Shown here one piece after another: positions 32,701-44,490 of a stretch of DNA of 64,000 nt. Within the stretch, counting starts at the first letter, position 1; each line of letters opens with the position of its first letter. A model generated the notes under the pieces. It made no database searches, was not told where the DNA came from, and saw only the letters and a program-made list of their open reading frames with translations. The position numbers and the translations under genes were made by a program. The stretch covers positions 186,001 through 250,000 of the forward strand of contig NW_012236514.1 of assembly GCF_000787575.1 (NCBI RefSeq), written 5' to 3'. The stretch comes from Acytostelium subglobosum LB1 (lineage: Eukaryota > Evosea > Eumycetozoa > Acytosteliales > Acytosteliaceae).

Positions 32701-35700
32701 GTCCAATATGAGATGGCCAGATCTCGGTCGCCCTGCAAGAAGCGCAGCTCGGCCATGTTCATATAGGTGCGTAGCAACTGGAGTATGTTGCATGTGTTGA
32801 TGTTGACGTCCATGGCCACGGTTGATGGGTTCTCTATCATGTCCAGCGTGATGTAAAAGTCACCAGACGCAGGTTTGACGGCAGCTGTATCAGCTTCAGC
32901 CGCAGCCTTGGCCTTGCCACGCTTGTGCTTGTCGTCTTGTTGCTGCTGCTCACTGTCTCTTTGCATGAAGATCGATAGGTTGAAGATGGAGAGGCGTGCA
33001 ACATCATCGAATGGATAGTGATGTAGGGCGACGGGTGCGAACAAACGATCCAGGTACAATTCTGCAATGTGGCTGACGGTCTTTTGGATCTTGACATCGT
33101 CACCCGTGCTCTTGAAGTAGTTGTAGGCGCGCTTGAAGCTTGCAATTCCCTCCTGGAGCAGGTCGCCCGTGGATGTGTAGTTGGTCAGCTGGGAGGAGTC
33201 GATAAAGTCACGCCACTCTTCTCCGGATGGCCGCAAGTTTGTGGGGAATGTGATCAACGTGGCGTTACACAGCTGGATGAGGCGTTGGAATATCTTGCCA
33301 CGAGTGTAGAAGTACTGGCCACGAGCGTTGAGTGAACTTAGTGGACATATCTCGATGGCGCACTCAATGCACAGCAAGGCCTCTGCAAACTTGTTGGCCG
33401 CGAGGTAGTTGAGACAGTTCAGCACCCAATAGTTGAGGTTGCGGTCGCTCTTGTTGCCGCCACTGCCGCCGCCAGCAGCGCCCGATTGGCTGGCACTCTT
33501 GTTGGTGAACGCGGTGATTGGCGCGCCCTTGAGGATGCCGAGTTTGAGTGCAGCGTGTTGAGTTTGAGCTCCGCTCTCCTCGGCCGACGAATCGAGCTGA
33601 TTGAGCACGTTGGTGCACTCATCAAACATCTCCATCTTGGTGTAGGCCTTGGCCAGCAGGAAGAACAGGGAGTTCTGTTTGCCATGTGGCAGTGTGTGGC
33701 GACGCATGGTCATAAGCAGCTCGAGACCCTTCTCAAAGTGATAGCTCTCCAGATACAGATTGATCAACTTCATGTGCAGTTGGAAGAAGATTGGGTTGTC
33801 ATACTTGGGTGACTCGACCAGGTTCTTGCTGATTGATGCCGGGTCACCGGGGCCGATGGGATGCGCCGCGACTGTGGACTGCGACGAGGTCGACTTATGA
33901 AGGATGAGAAGCACCACCTTGAGGTACTCCTCACACTGCTTATAGTTGCCGAGTTCGCGATGCATTGAGCTGATCACCTCGCAGATGTAGACGATCTCGT
34001 TGGTCTTGGACTGTGGGTCGCTCTCAAGGTAACCATTCAGCACTTGTTTGAAGTAGTAGATCGCGGAGTTGATGTCATCGTTCTCGCGAGCCAAGGTGGC
34101 CACCTTGCTCAGTAGTGACAGGTACTCCTTGCGCTTCTTGCGTATGTTGAGATTGAGCAATGCATTGTCAAAGCTGACGATGGCGTATTGGTACTTGTAG
34201 TTGTCAAGCAACACGCTCGCGTAGCTGAAGGATGCATTGCCGGCTAGTTCGGAAAGGACAAGCGGCAGTCCGACCACAGGCTGTTTGCATCGATCCACAA
34301 TGTACAGACACTCAAAGAACAGCTTCTCAGCCAGAGCAAGCTCGCTGTTGTCCACGGCGTGAAGGCCCAATGCATAGGCCGCCTTGGCCTTTAGGAAGTT
34401 GGTGGCGGGAAGCTCTGTGTACAGCTTGGTCAGAAGGGCCATGCGATGATTGGCATCGAGTAGCTGAACAAACTGGGCGTCGACATTGACGCTGGTGGCT
34501 GGTTTGTCAGAGAGTCGAGCGGTCGTCAGAGGTGAGATGCCATTGACGTGGAAGTGTACGTCTATGAGGGCCTTGACCATGGCGCTCTTGAGGCCAATCT
34601 CCAGATAGTCCTTGTACTTGGCGTCTGCTTGCTGTTGCTGCTGCTGTTTGAGTGCGCACTGTGTGTACACGCGCAGGAACACGTTCAGAGGGTTGACCTT
34701 CTCCTCCTCGCTTCCGGCAAACTCCTCGGGGCGCGTCCGCAGCTCGGGCTCCTCAAGGTCAGAGTCACTGTTGTCATTGTCGCTGTCCGAGTCACCTGAT
34801 GAGCACTTGTGATGTAAATGATGTGAATAGGTCTCGGCGGCCATCAGCTCGACGTGTGCTGCGTTGGACGCCGACAGGTTCTTGAGGCCCTGACACATAT
34901 GGCGGAACGACGAGTCCTCCTCGGCGCGCCACAGCTTGGCAGCAAGATAGAGCATCTGAAGTGCATAGTGGTATGTGGCATCCCTCTCATCTATCTCCAT
35001 TGATGCCCTTCTTGATGATTGTCGCGGCGATGCAGGTGGCCGCAGCAGTGAGGTTTGGGTGGTTGTGGGCGTCAGTCGACCTGCGGTTGGACGCACGAGT
35101 GGCGATGAGTTGCCACCACAGTCGCGCAGCGCCAGGAAGAACTCATGAACGCTGTCCCAACACGGCTCGTCATAGTCAAAGATGTGCAGTGTGTAGCAGA
35201 ACTCCAGGTTCATCTGTGTCCATTTCTTGAGGTTGTTCTTCACCTTGGTGGACTCGAGCGTGAACTCGTTGCGAAGCTCCTCAAGCGCTGCCTTCTTGGG
35301 GAGCACGCGCAGGGCCATGTCAGCGCCATCGAGGTGTTTGATGACGAGGCCAGAGAGCCACTGCGAAAGGGCCTCCTCATGCATGAATGGATGGCCGTCT
35401 GGTGTGTTCATCGAGTAAAGGTAGGAAGGCTTGGGGTACTTGACAATCTCAAACGTCTGATTGTTGACACCCTCAATCAGTTTGTAGTGCGATGGCATCC
35501 TGTCCTTGTTGGGCGCGACGTTTGGTGCCTGGCCAGCCAGTTGCAACACCGGCCGACTATCCTCCTCGACGTCAAGACCCAGCTCTGCATCCCAGTCCTC
35601 TTCGTCCGACTCAAAGTCCTGTGTCGACGTCGCCTTTGTCGTGTCCTGTACCTGTATGATTGGCTTCTGTTGTTGCTGTTTCAAGTGTACAATTGTATCG

Positions 35701-37519
35701 CGATAGAGTTGGACGCACTCGTTGTATAGTGCGCCATGTTGTTGACGTGCTGCAGTAGCGTCCAGGTGTATGGCGCCAAAAGATCGTTGTGCTGCTTGCA
35801 CGGCCAGATCGTGCTCCTCCATCATCTTGAGTGACTTTGCCAACTGGAGACATCCATTGGCCAGTGAGTGTACAAGTGAAGCCTCTCCTGCCACTGTCTT
35901 CTTCAAGTCGACCTGCTTGCAGTCTTTGTTGTGTAGATGTTGCTGTGTGCATGGCGTAAAGAGAATGGCGCGAATGGCGCTCTCAAAGTGGCGTGCCGCA
36001 TATATTGGTGTTTCGGTGGCCAGATAGCACATGCCCAGTTCAACGTTGATCTTCTGCTGCATGGCCGCCAAGTCGCAACGCGCAATACACAGTTCCAGTG
36101 CCTTTTTGAGATACTCTGTCGTGTTGAAGATGTTGGCCATGGCCTTGTAGGCCAGCCCCAGTTGGTAGTACAGGTTGAGTTCGTACAGTGTCTGTGTGTC
36201 GTCGAGTGGCGCCGCATCAAAGTCGTCTTTATGCTCTTGTAATATACGATTAGCTGTTGTGAACTGAGCCGATGCTGCCATTGTCTGTTGATTCGAAGAG
36301 TATATCAGACCCAAGTCAAAGTACATCTTTGACAAGTCTACCTTTGCCACGCCAACTCCACCAGTAGCGCGATCAATAACTACATTCTGTGCGTCCAATC
36401 TTTTCTTCATCTCTGTTTCTGTGTTGATTGTATTCATTGATGGATTGATTGATTGATTGATTGATTGGGAAGGAGTGAGTGTCAGTATGTGAATGTGGGA
36501 GGGTCCACCGTTGAGCTCCTGGCGCGGCAACTGTGTTACCAGACCAGTGGCGGCACAAAGTGAGGACAGACTTACCACTTAGTACTTTGAGTTCATTGAG
36601 TGGAGGTGTCTTTACATCGATGGTCTGGTGTGATTCATTAAGTTCTACATGTCCAGGGCCAACTAGAGGTGGGGAGGGCAATGAGGGGTCAGTGAGTGCC
36701 AGATGCAACATCCTCACTTCGGATCTTACAATTAATACATGATATCAGTTCGGATACAGTTGCCAATAGTTTGGCATCTAGTGTGGATGTCGTCCTGCTT
36801 CCAAATGGAATGGACTTGCTACCAGACATGCTGCCACTGCTGGTATTGTGATGATGGTGAATGGATGTGCTGCTGGTGATGTTCGGTTTGCCAGTCATGC
36901 TGATGCTAATATTGATGTTGTTGCCAGGTTTGCCGAGTCCACTTGCGGTGATACTTGGCATTGACGCTGGAATGCCCGTTGACGAGCTCTGCTCCGACTC
37001 TGAGCTGTCATTGAAGACAAAGTCGTCGTCCCACTCGGTCTTGACTGTGGGATCCGCGCGGATACCCAAGATCTTCATCTGTGGCTGTAGTGTCGCGGCA
37101 GACAGTGGCGACTTGATGCTCGTGGCAAAGTCTGCGTCCCAGTCATCATCGTCGTCCTGTTGTGTCTTGGGTTTGGGGATGCTGGTGCTGCTCACGCCAC
37201 TTGTGGCGGTGCGACCAGAGGATGCCACGGGGTTGACGACGGCATCCCAGTCGTCATCGTCCTCGACATCGCCATCGTCGAATCCAAAGTCGCTCGAACC
37301 ACTCTTTGGCGATGAGGATATAGTTGTTGCGGGACCACCAACACCACGAGAAGTGGTAGTCGTCGCCGATGACAATGCTGGTGACACTGGCAAGAACTTC
37401 TTTGACAGATTACCAATAGTCAACTTGCGCTGCAGTGACAAATGTATAGTTGGATGATCATTGCTATTATTATCGAATCCAAACTCATCGTCCCAATTAT
37501 CATCATCGTCATTGGCCAT
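29732..37519 (-). CDS. Giant TPR protein with acidic WDD-rich N-terminus and CHAT-like C-terminus
   Basis: Five exons (36730-37519, 36576-36662, 30351-36418, 30037-30281, 29732-29960) encode 2472 residues. The N-terminal 260 residues are acidic and repeat a Trp-Asp motif (NWDDEF, DWDADF, EWDDDF, and later DWDAEL). TPR-like helical repeats fill much of residues 300-1500 (for example LYELNLYYQLGLAYKAMANIF). The last 250 residues (PMIFICSKSLQVFPWELIIQD... and the exons after it) resemble a CHAT domain, a caspase-like fold often found after TPR repeats. A catalytic His/Cys pair is not certain. Poly-Ser/Ala linkers lie between. The 5' end needs two small introns, so models starting near 36578 would be wrong. 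Confidence 0.85.
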
Positions 37520-38260
37520 CTATATATTATATTATATTATTACTATTACTACTACTACTATTGTTATTGTTGTTTTTGAATTGTACAAATGAATGAATGA
37601 GAGTGAATGAGTTGAGTCTCACACTTGATTCTTTTTGTTGGAGATTGAATGAATGAGTGAGTGATGTTCCTTATTTGAATGTAATAATAATATATATATT
37701 TTTTATTTATTTATACATACATATATATAACAAATAATAATAAATAATATCGTGTAGCGAACAAATATGATATGATATTTTTGAAGGTTTGATAAATGTG
37801 TACAAACTTGTGTGAAGCCAGTGTTTTTGATCAAAAACTTTTAAAAGCAAGCCCCGATCGGTCTTTTTGATAATCAAATTGGATTGTTGAAGGGGGTCTG
37901 GTCCAGATCAGAATGCAAACAATCTTTGATTCAGATACATTCACACACTCACAAACACACATATTCAAACACACGATCAAAGACGAAAGTGATCACGTTT
38001 GACAGAACACAAACACACACATAAATATACATGTTCACACATACACATACACACTCACATATGATAAATTGACAACTAGTTGACCATTGATAATGAATGA
38101 ATAATGATTGAGATGGTGGATGTCCACATGGATGGATGGATGGATGTCGGCATCGTGATGAAGAGATGGAATTGTACAACACATCACACATTACTATAAA
38201 CTACTAATCTTACCATTTCAGTTGAAAAGACCGACCAAGTTTAAAGAAGAAATCATTACA
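37520..38260. other. Divergent intergenic region
   Basis: It lies between the TPR protein and the amino-acid transporter. It contains GTTTTTGATCAAAAAC (16-bp palindrome, 37823-37838) and CA-rich tracts near 37940-38060. A TTTCAG at 38216-38221 looks like a splice acceptor and suggests a 5' UTR intron of the transporter. No gene is seen. Confidence 0.5.
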
Positions 38261-40701
38261 ATGATGGAGTCGATTCCATCGCCATCGCCCGCTCCAGCAC
38301 CAGTCGTAGCGCCAATATACTCGGACGCCAGCGGCCAAAGTACTCAATCAATGTTCACAAGTAATGACAGTATACCTAATATATTCTTTGGCAAAGGCCC
38401 GATAAAGTCAAGATTAAAGACATTTGGACATATGTGTAAGCGACAGCGCACTTTGGAAGAGTACCTACAAGTGACTCAGACAACTCCAGAAGTACCCCTG
38501 GCCAAAGAGCACGACCTCTCTACCACATCCACCTCGGAGCCGATGGTCACACATCAACCTCACCTTCGCAAATGTCTCAACTTATTCGATCTCCTTGCAT
38601 TTGGTGTTGGCTCAATCATTGGCTCAGGTATCTTTGTGTTGACAGGTGTGGCAGCACGCGACTATGCTGGCCCCGCCGTCATCTTTTCATTCCTGGCATC
38701 TGGATTTGCATGTTGTCTATCAGGTCTGTCCTATGCCGAGTTTGCCACTCGTGTGCCAGTCTCTGGATCAACATACAGTTACTCATACATTGTTGTTGGC
38801 GAGATGGTTGCATGGATCATTGGTTGGGATCTCACACTAGAGTATATGATAGCCAGCGCGACAGTGGCACGAGGCTGGAGTGGCTATCTCAATCAGTTGA
38901 TCAAATCATTTGGAGGCTCAGTGCCGCATCCACTCGACCCATACTACATCAGTGATAGTATATCAATTGATTTAATTGCCATGCTATCTGTATTGGTGTT
39001 GACTGCAGTCGTTGCCTTTGGAATGAAGGAATCAGCTCGATTCAACAAAGTATTCGTCGTGGTCAAGATCATCGTAGTACTCTTTGTCATCATCGCCGGT
39101 TCATTCAAGACCAACACAAACAACTGGACACCATTCACTCCATTTGGTATCCGTGGTATTTTCAATGCTGCAGCCATCACATGTATGTTTGTTTCCAGGA
39201 ACGTCATGTGAAGTCCATCCTCTAACCATTACCCTTACCCTCACCCTCGCCCTCGCCCTCGCCCTCATGACTTAGTCTTTGCCTACCTTGGGTTTGACTC
39301 TATATGTAATGTGGCTGAGGAGGTAGAGAAGCCTCAGAGGGACATACCCATTGGTATCCTTGGATCACTTGGCATCTCCACAGCACTCTACTTTAGTGTC
39401 AGTGTCGTGATCACACTAATGGTCAAGTACAGCGATATGTATGTGTTATGTACCCTCTCAATCAATCAATCAATCACTAACTCTTTGATCACGTTATCAT
39501 TGTAGGGATGTCAATGCACCTTTATCAGCAGCGTTTGCATCATATGGGTGGAAGTGGGCAGAGGTGATTGTGGCTGTTGGTGCATTTGCAGGTTTGACTA
39601 CGGCACAACTTGGTGGATTGATCAGTCAGCCAAGATTATATTATTCACTGAGTAGGGATGGATTGCTACCAAAGATCTTCTCATATATACATCCCAGGTT
39701 CAAGACACCATTCTTTTCAACATGGCTAACAGGAATATGTGCATCAATCATTGCACTATTCTTTGATATCAAAGTATTGGCTGACATGGTATCCATTGGA
39801 ACACTCCTATCCTTCACCCTAGTGTGCGCATGTGTATTGGCCAAGAGATATCCAGTCCTCAAGGATCGAAAGGACTCAAATGGTATGTTATGTGGTAGTG
39901 GTGGAACTATTCCATCCGTCAATCAATCACTCATATTCATACCATCCACCACCATTAGCCAGATGGATTGTCAAGTACTTGCCAGCAGTGTTGCAACGTC
40001 CTATTTACTTGTGTATTGTTATTGCAATCTTTGCAGCGATATGTTCGGCTGGATATATACATTATATGCATTGGTCAGTCAGTCTGGTGTTTGGAGTGCT
40101 TGGATTGATACCCAGTATAACCATCTTCTTCTTGGTACCCTGTGATATACCCGTTGGCTTCAAATGTCCTCTCGTGCCACTCGTACCCATACTTGGCATC
40201 TGGGTCAATGTCTACTTGATGATGTCACTCAGTTGGCAGACCTGGATCAGACTAGTGGTCTGGCTGTTCATTGGCCTGCTCATTTACATATTCTACGGTC
40301 AGAAGCATAGCAATGCTGGACGATACATCCAGATGAACACCTTTGGCAACACCAGCCCCGGCGACGACTTCTCAGACGACATGGACGACAAACTGGGTGA
40401 CACACCTCAAGACAAGCTGGCTGATGGAGATCCGACCACTGCCAATGCCAACGCAATGTTGTTGCCCGAGGCAGGACTCGGTCTGGACCAACAGAATGAG
40501 TTACTAGTGTCTTCAGCGTCAGAGTCAGAGAACTCACCAACATCATCATACTCATCGGATATCATGGACGACGAAGAAGACCAACTCGACGACCACGGCA
40601 ACATCCTACAAAGAAGGAATGTAATAGTAACCTACAGGGTCACTGGAGGTGGAGAGGGCAATGATGGCAGGACGACGCCACCGCCACCTCCGCACCCGTG
40701 A
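38261..40701 (+). CDS. APC-family (cationic) amino-acid transporter
   Basis: Four exons (38261-39182, 39276-39438, 39506-39882, 39959-40701) encode 734 residues. The first membrane block begins LLAFGVGSIIGSGIFVLTGVAA, the substrate-binding GSGIF motif of the APC superfamily. About 12-14 membrane helices follow, with FFAYLGFDSICNVAEEVEKPQRDIPIGI (formed only after splicing) matching the conserved CAT-family block. The C-terminal 120 residues are cytosolic, acidic and Ser-rich. The family carries amino acids, often Arg/Lys, across plasma or endolysosomal membranes. The start could be the ATG at 38261 or 38264. The first intron carries telomere-like C-rich repeats. Confidence 0.9.
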
Positions 40702-40801
40702 AGCCTGTGCACAAGGCAAGCAAGATATGTAATACAAGGGGGGAGGTTTATCTAAGTAGGGTTGCATTTAAATACGGATGTGGATGGGGATGTGGACGGG
40801 A

Positions 40802-43800
40802 TTAACAGATGCCGCAGCACTGTCGGCTCTGCTTGGCGGCGTTTTCTTTTGGCAGCAGAGGTGTCTGGTCCTGGTTGATGGACTGATCGTGTGAGTCGAG
40901 CTGGCTCTGCAGGTAGCGGTTGAGGTTGGTCTGGTTTTGAAGCTTGCTGTTGACATCCTCGAGGTCGGCGCGCAACTGCTTGATCTCTTCCTGTTGATTG
41001 TTGAGTTCTTGCTCGCTGCCAATGCTCTCGTACTTGGCCAAGCGTGTCTTGAGTGCCTTTGACTCCTTGAGCAGTTTGTCGAGCTCGGTCAATGTCTTGT
41101 TGTGCTCTTGCTTCAGAGCCTCGTGTGTGTTGAGCTNGCTCGGCATAGCGCTCCTTAAGCAGATTGATCTCCTGAATGCCCTGGCCGCACTGATACTCGA
41201 GTACGCGACTCCTCTCATCAAGCTTCTGTCCATTGGCCTTGAGTGACTCATTCTCGCGCCTCAGTTCATCGACAACACTGTCGTTGGCAACCGATGCCAG
41301 AGCCTGGCGGGCCTCTTTGTCCGATCGTTCAAGCTTCTCCTTGTATCTTAGCAGGTCCTTCTCAAGCTGATCCTTCACACTGGTGAGGCTGTTGACCTGG
41401 CCCTGCAGTTGGACAATCGAGTCAAAGGCAGCGTTGTTCTCTGAAGCTGGGTTGAGCGATGGCAGGTCTGGAGAGGCGATCTCGTGGCTGCTGGTCACAG
41501 GCGAGAACGATCCAGACTCTCTCTTGAGCGCTGTGTTCTCGTCGAGCAACGATGTGTTCTTCTGGGCCAACTCCTCGATCCTCTGCTTCAGCAGCGACAG
41601 CTCGCCCTGTGTCTGCTCGGCCTTGATGTGAACTGGGTCAATTGGCTGAGGCAAGTTGATGCTGTTCTGTTGGGTGCTCTTGAGGGAGCTGTTCTCTTCC
41701 TCGAGACGTGTCGTCTGTTGTGTCAGCTCCTTGATCCTGCTCTGCAACTGATCTACAGTCTGGTTTGTCTGCTCCAACGATTCGACGCTCAGAGAGAACG
41801 TCTCGTTGATTTGCTTGAGCTGGAAGTTCTGTAGCTCGACCTGAACCAGCTGCTTGGACAACTCGTCGTACTTGGCCTTCCAATCGTTATTTGAGTGAGT
41901 GTCATTGTCATCCTTTCCTCTGCCTCCAAGCATGCGCGACCTTCCATTGCCATTTAGATCGATTGAGATGCCTTGAGTTGGTGTGTTCTGTGGCGTGTAG
42001 GCACTTTGGGAAGGTGTGTTCTGTGGCGTGAAGGCCTGGCCATTCGTGTGTGTCGAGTCCTCAAGACCGGGAGTGCCCAGTCTGTTGACGACCTGCTGCT
42101 CCAACTCGCTGAGCAGTGACAGCTTGTAGCTCGAGTCAGAGTTGTGATTCTTGGACTGTATCTCCTCGATCGTCGAGCGCAGCTTGTGGATGATCTGATT
42201 TGACGAGTCGAGCAGCTGCTTCTGATCCTTGTTCTGCTTTTTCAAAAGATGGCCCTCATCGCTTAGCAGCTTGACCTCCTCATTGGCCTTGCTGACCTCC
42301 TTCTCCAGACGCTCCTTGAGCATATCCATCTCGACCTTGAGATGCTCAAGCTCAGACAGTGGCACGGACTGCGAGGCGGTGGCGCGGGCGGCCAACTGTG
42401 TCTCGAGCGTTGCGACGCGATCCTGAGTCGTCGACAGGTTGTTGGACGAGACGTCGAGCTTGGCACTCAGCGACTCGCGGTCTGACCTGAGTCTTCTGTA
42501 CAGGTGGCTCAACTCGTTCTTTGCATCGATGCTGTCCTGCAGCTGCTTCTTGAGCATCTCGATCGACTCCTCTAGCAGCTTGTTGTGCGACGCCAGCTTC
42601 TGGTTCTGGATCAGCGTCTTCTTGCCAATGACGACCGACTTTTTGAGCTGGGCATTGTCCTCGGAGAGCTTGTCGTGCGACTCCTTGACCTCGCGCAGCT
42701 GGCCCTCCACCATGTTGATCTTGGTGCCCAGATGCAGGTTGACCGACTTGAGATGCGCCTCCTTCTCCTTGAGCTTGTCGACGACCTCTGGGTCTTCCAC
42801 GACGTTGGTGAACTCCTCGATCTCCTTGTGATTGAACAGGTCTGTGCGCTTCTTTATCATCTGCACGATTGAGACGGGTGCGTACCAGCTGGAGCGCGCC
42901 GATCGCAGGCTGCGACGTCTTGATGACGACGACGAGAAGGTCGAGAAGCTTGACAAGTCTGGTTGGTCGACGATCTCCTCGAATGAAGAGTTGTTCTCGT
43001 CGTTGTGGTGGTGGTGTTGGTCGTCGCCATGTCCACTGTGGAGGTTTGGCATGCTGTTGCTGAGGAGCAGCGACTCGACACTGTTGTTGCGGTGATGATG
43101 TTGCTGATGTTGGCCAGTCGCTGAAGGGAGAGTGTTGTCGTCAGACTCGTCGTCGTCGGCGGGTGAGTTGTTCATATGCTCAATGGTGCTCATGAACTGG
43201 CTGAATGATATAGAGTTGCGTTTGCCCGACTCGCTCAACAAGTCCACAATATAATCAATGTCCTCATCCTCTCCCTCCTCTATTCCACTCTTTGCCTTGA
43301 TATCAATCAACATCTCTCTCAACTGTTCCTTATTAACAGCTCCATCTCCATCCTTATCGAATGAATTGAATATAGATCTAATATAGTTCTCATAATCCTC
43401 TGGTGATGGTTGCTATTGTTGTTTTATGTTAGTATTCATTCATTCAATCATTCATTCCATCAATCAAACAACATACCTGTGCAGCATCAGCAGTTGAAGA
43501 GTTTAACAAAGCTTCAATCTTCTCTTCATCGACTGGTGCACCAGAGTCATCTATGTTGTTGCTATCATTGATCAATAGTTCAGGATGTATCATGTCATAA
43601 CCTTTGATAAACTCTTGCAATGCCACTTTTCCATCATTATCACTGTCCAAAGCCTTCATCAGAGCGTCTAATTCATCCTCTTCCAATCCCTATCATATCA
43701 CATAGTATTGTTAGTATTCAATCAATGATTGGTACCAATCAATCATTATGATACATACAGTTGTAGTGATCTTTGATACTAGCATCCTCAATTGATTCTT

Positions 43801-43875
43801 GTCGATGAAGCCACTACCATTGGTATCGCACTCATTAAAGATACTCTCAAGATGTTGGAGTTGTTCTTTGTTCAT
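40802..43875 (-). CDS. EF-hand and coiled-coil protein with CaaX-like end
   Basis: Three exons (43759-43875, 43477-43689, 40802-43412) encode 979 residues once the single N at 41137 is removed. Calcium loops are visible in CDTNGSGFID (exon 1), DSDNDGKVALQEF (exon 2) and DKDGDGAVNKEQ (exon 3); a fourth, weaker hand follows (SGKRNSISFSQF). From about residue 300 to the end it is a long coiled coil rich in Glu/Leu/Gln/Lys. The last residues are CCGIC, a possible CaaX prenylation signal. The plan suggests a calcium-regulated membrane tether or scaffold; this is inferred from domains only. Confidence 0.85.
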
Positions 43876-44039
43876 CTTTTACTTGCTTGCTTGCTTGTTG
43901 TCTTGCTTGCTAGCTTGATTAGCTTGGTTGGTTGGTTGGTTGTGTATGTGTGTGGATGGAGAGCTAGGTTGTTGCAAACAAAGATGTGTTGTGCAAAGAT
44001 GTTTGTGTGAGATTGGCTGTCTATCTGTCTGTGTATATC

Positions 44040-44098
<59 letters not shown>

Positions 44099-44490
44099 TT
44101 GATTGATTGATGACGTACAGGCTTCACTAACCTGATTGATGACTTTATTATTATGATCACAATAAAAGATATATAAAGATTAAAGTCTTTATAATTATAT
44201 ATATATGTCTGTCTGTGTCTACTACTAAATGTTGACTTGACTCTCTGAGGGTGCTATCCACAATCCATCAAAACAATGATATCCTCAAAAATCTGGGTTT
44301 CAGTTCCCCCTCCAAACTAAGATACTTCACTTGACAATTCCTGATTGATTTCGAACTTCAGATTGATTACAAATCAACTAACCAAACTTGTGAGAATAAG
44401 TTATTGCACATATGATGAGAAGTGATGATCATTAGGAATAATAATAATAAGTAATAAGTATTATAATTATATTTATATTCCAAAGTGATA
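43876..44490. other. Divergent intergenic region with a GT microsatellite
   Basis: It contains 43876-43935 CTTG repeats and the GT run at 44043-44097. The rest is AT-rich. No gene is seen. Confidence 0.6.
44043..44097. repeat. GT dinucleotide microsatellite (55 bp)
   Basis: An uninterrupted GT run. Length may vary between strains. Confidence 0.95.

Noticed and set aside
40752-41136. Alternative C-terminus of the EF-hand protein ending at 40752
   Set aside because: Exists only if the N at 41137 is counted as a base; the other frame keeps the coiled coil and codon use.
43960-44160. His/Thr-rich minus frame
   Set aside because: Translation of the GT microsatellite.
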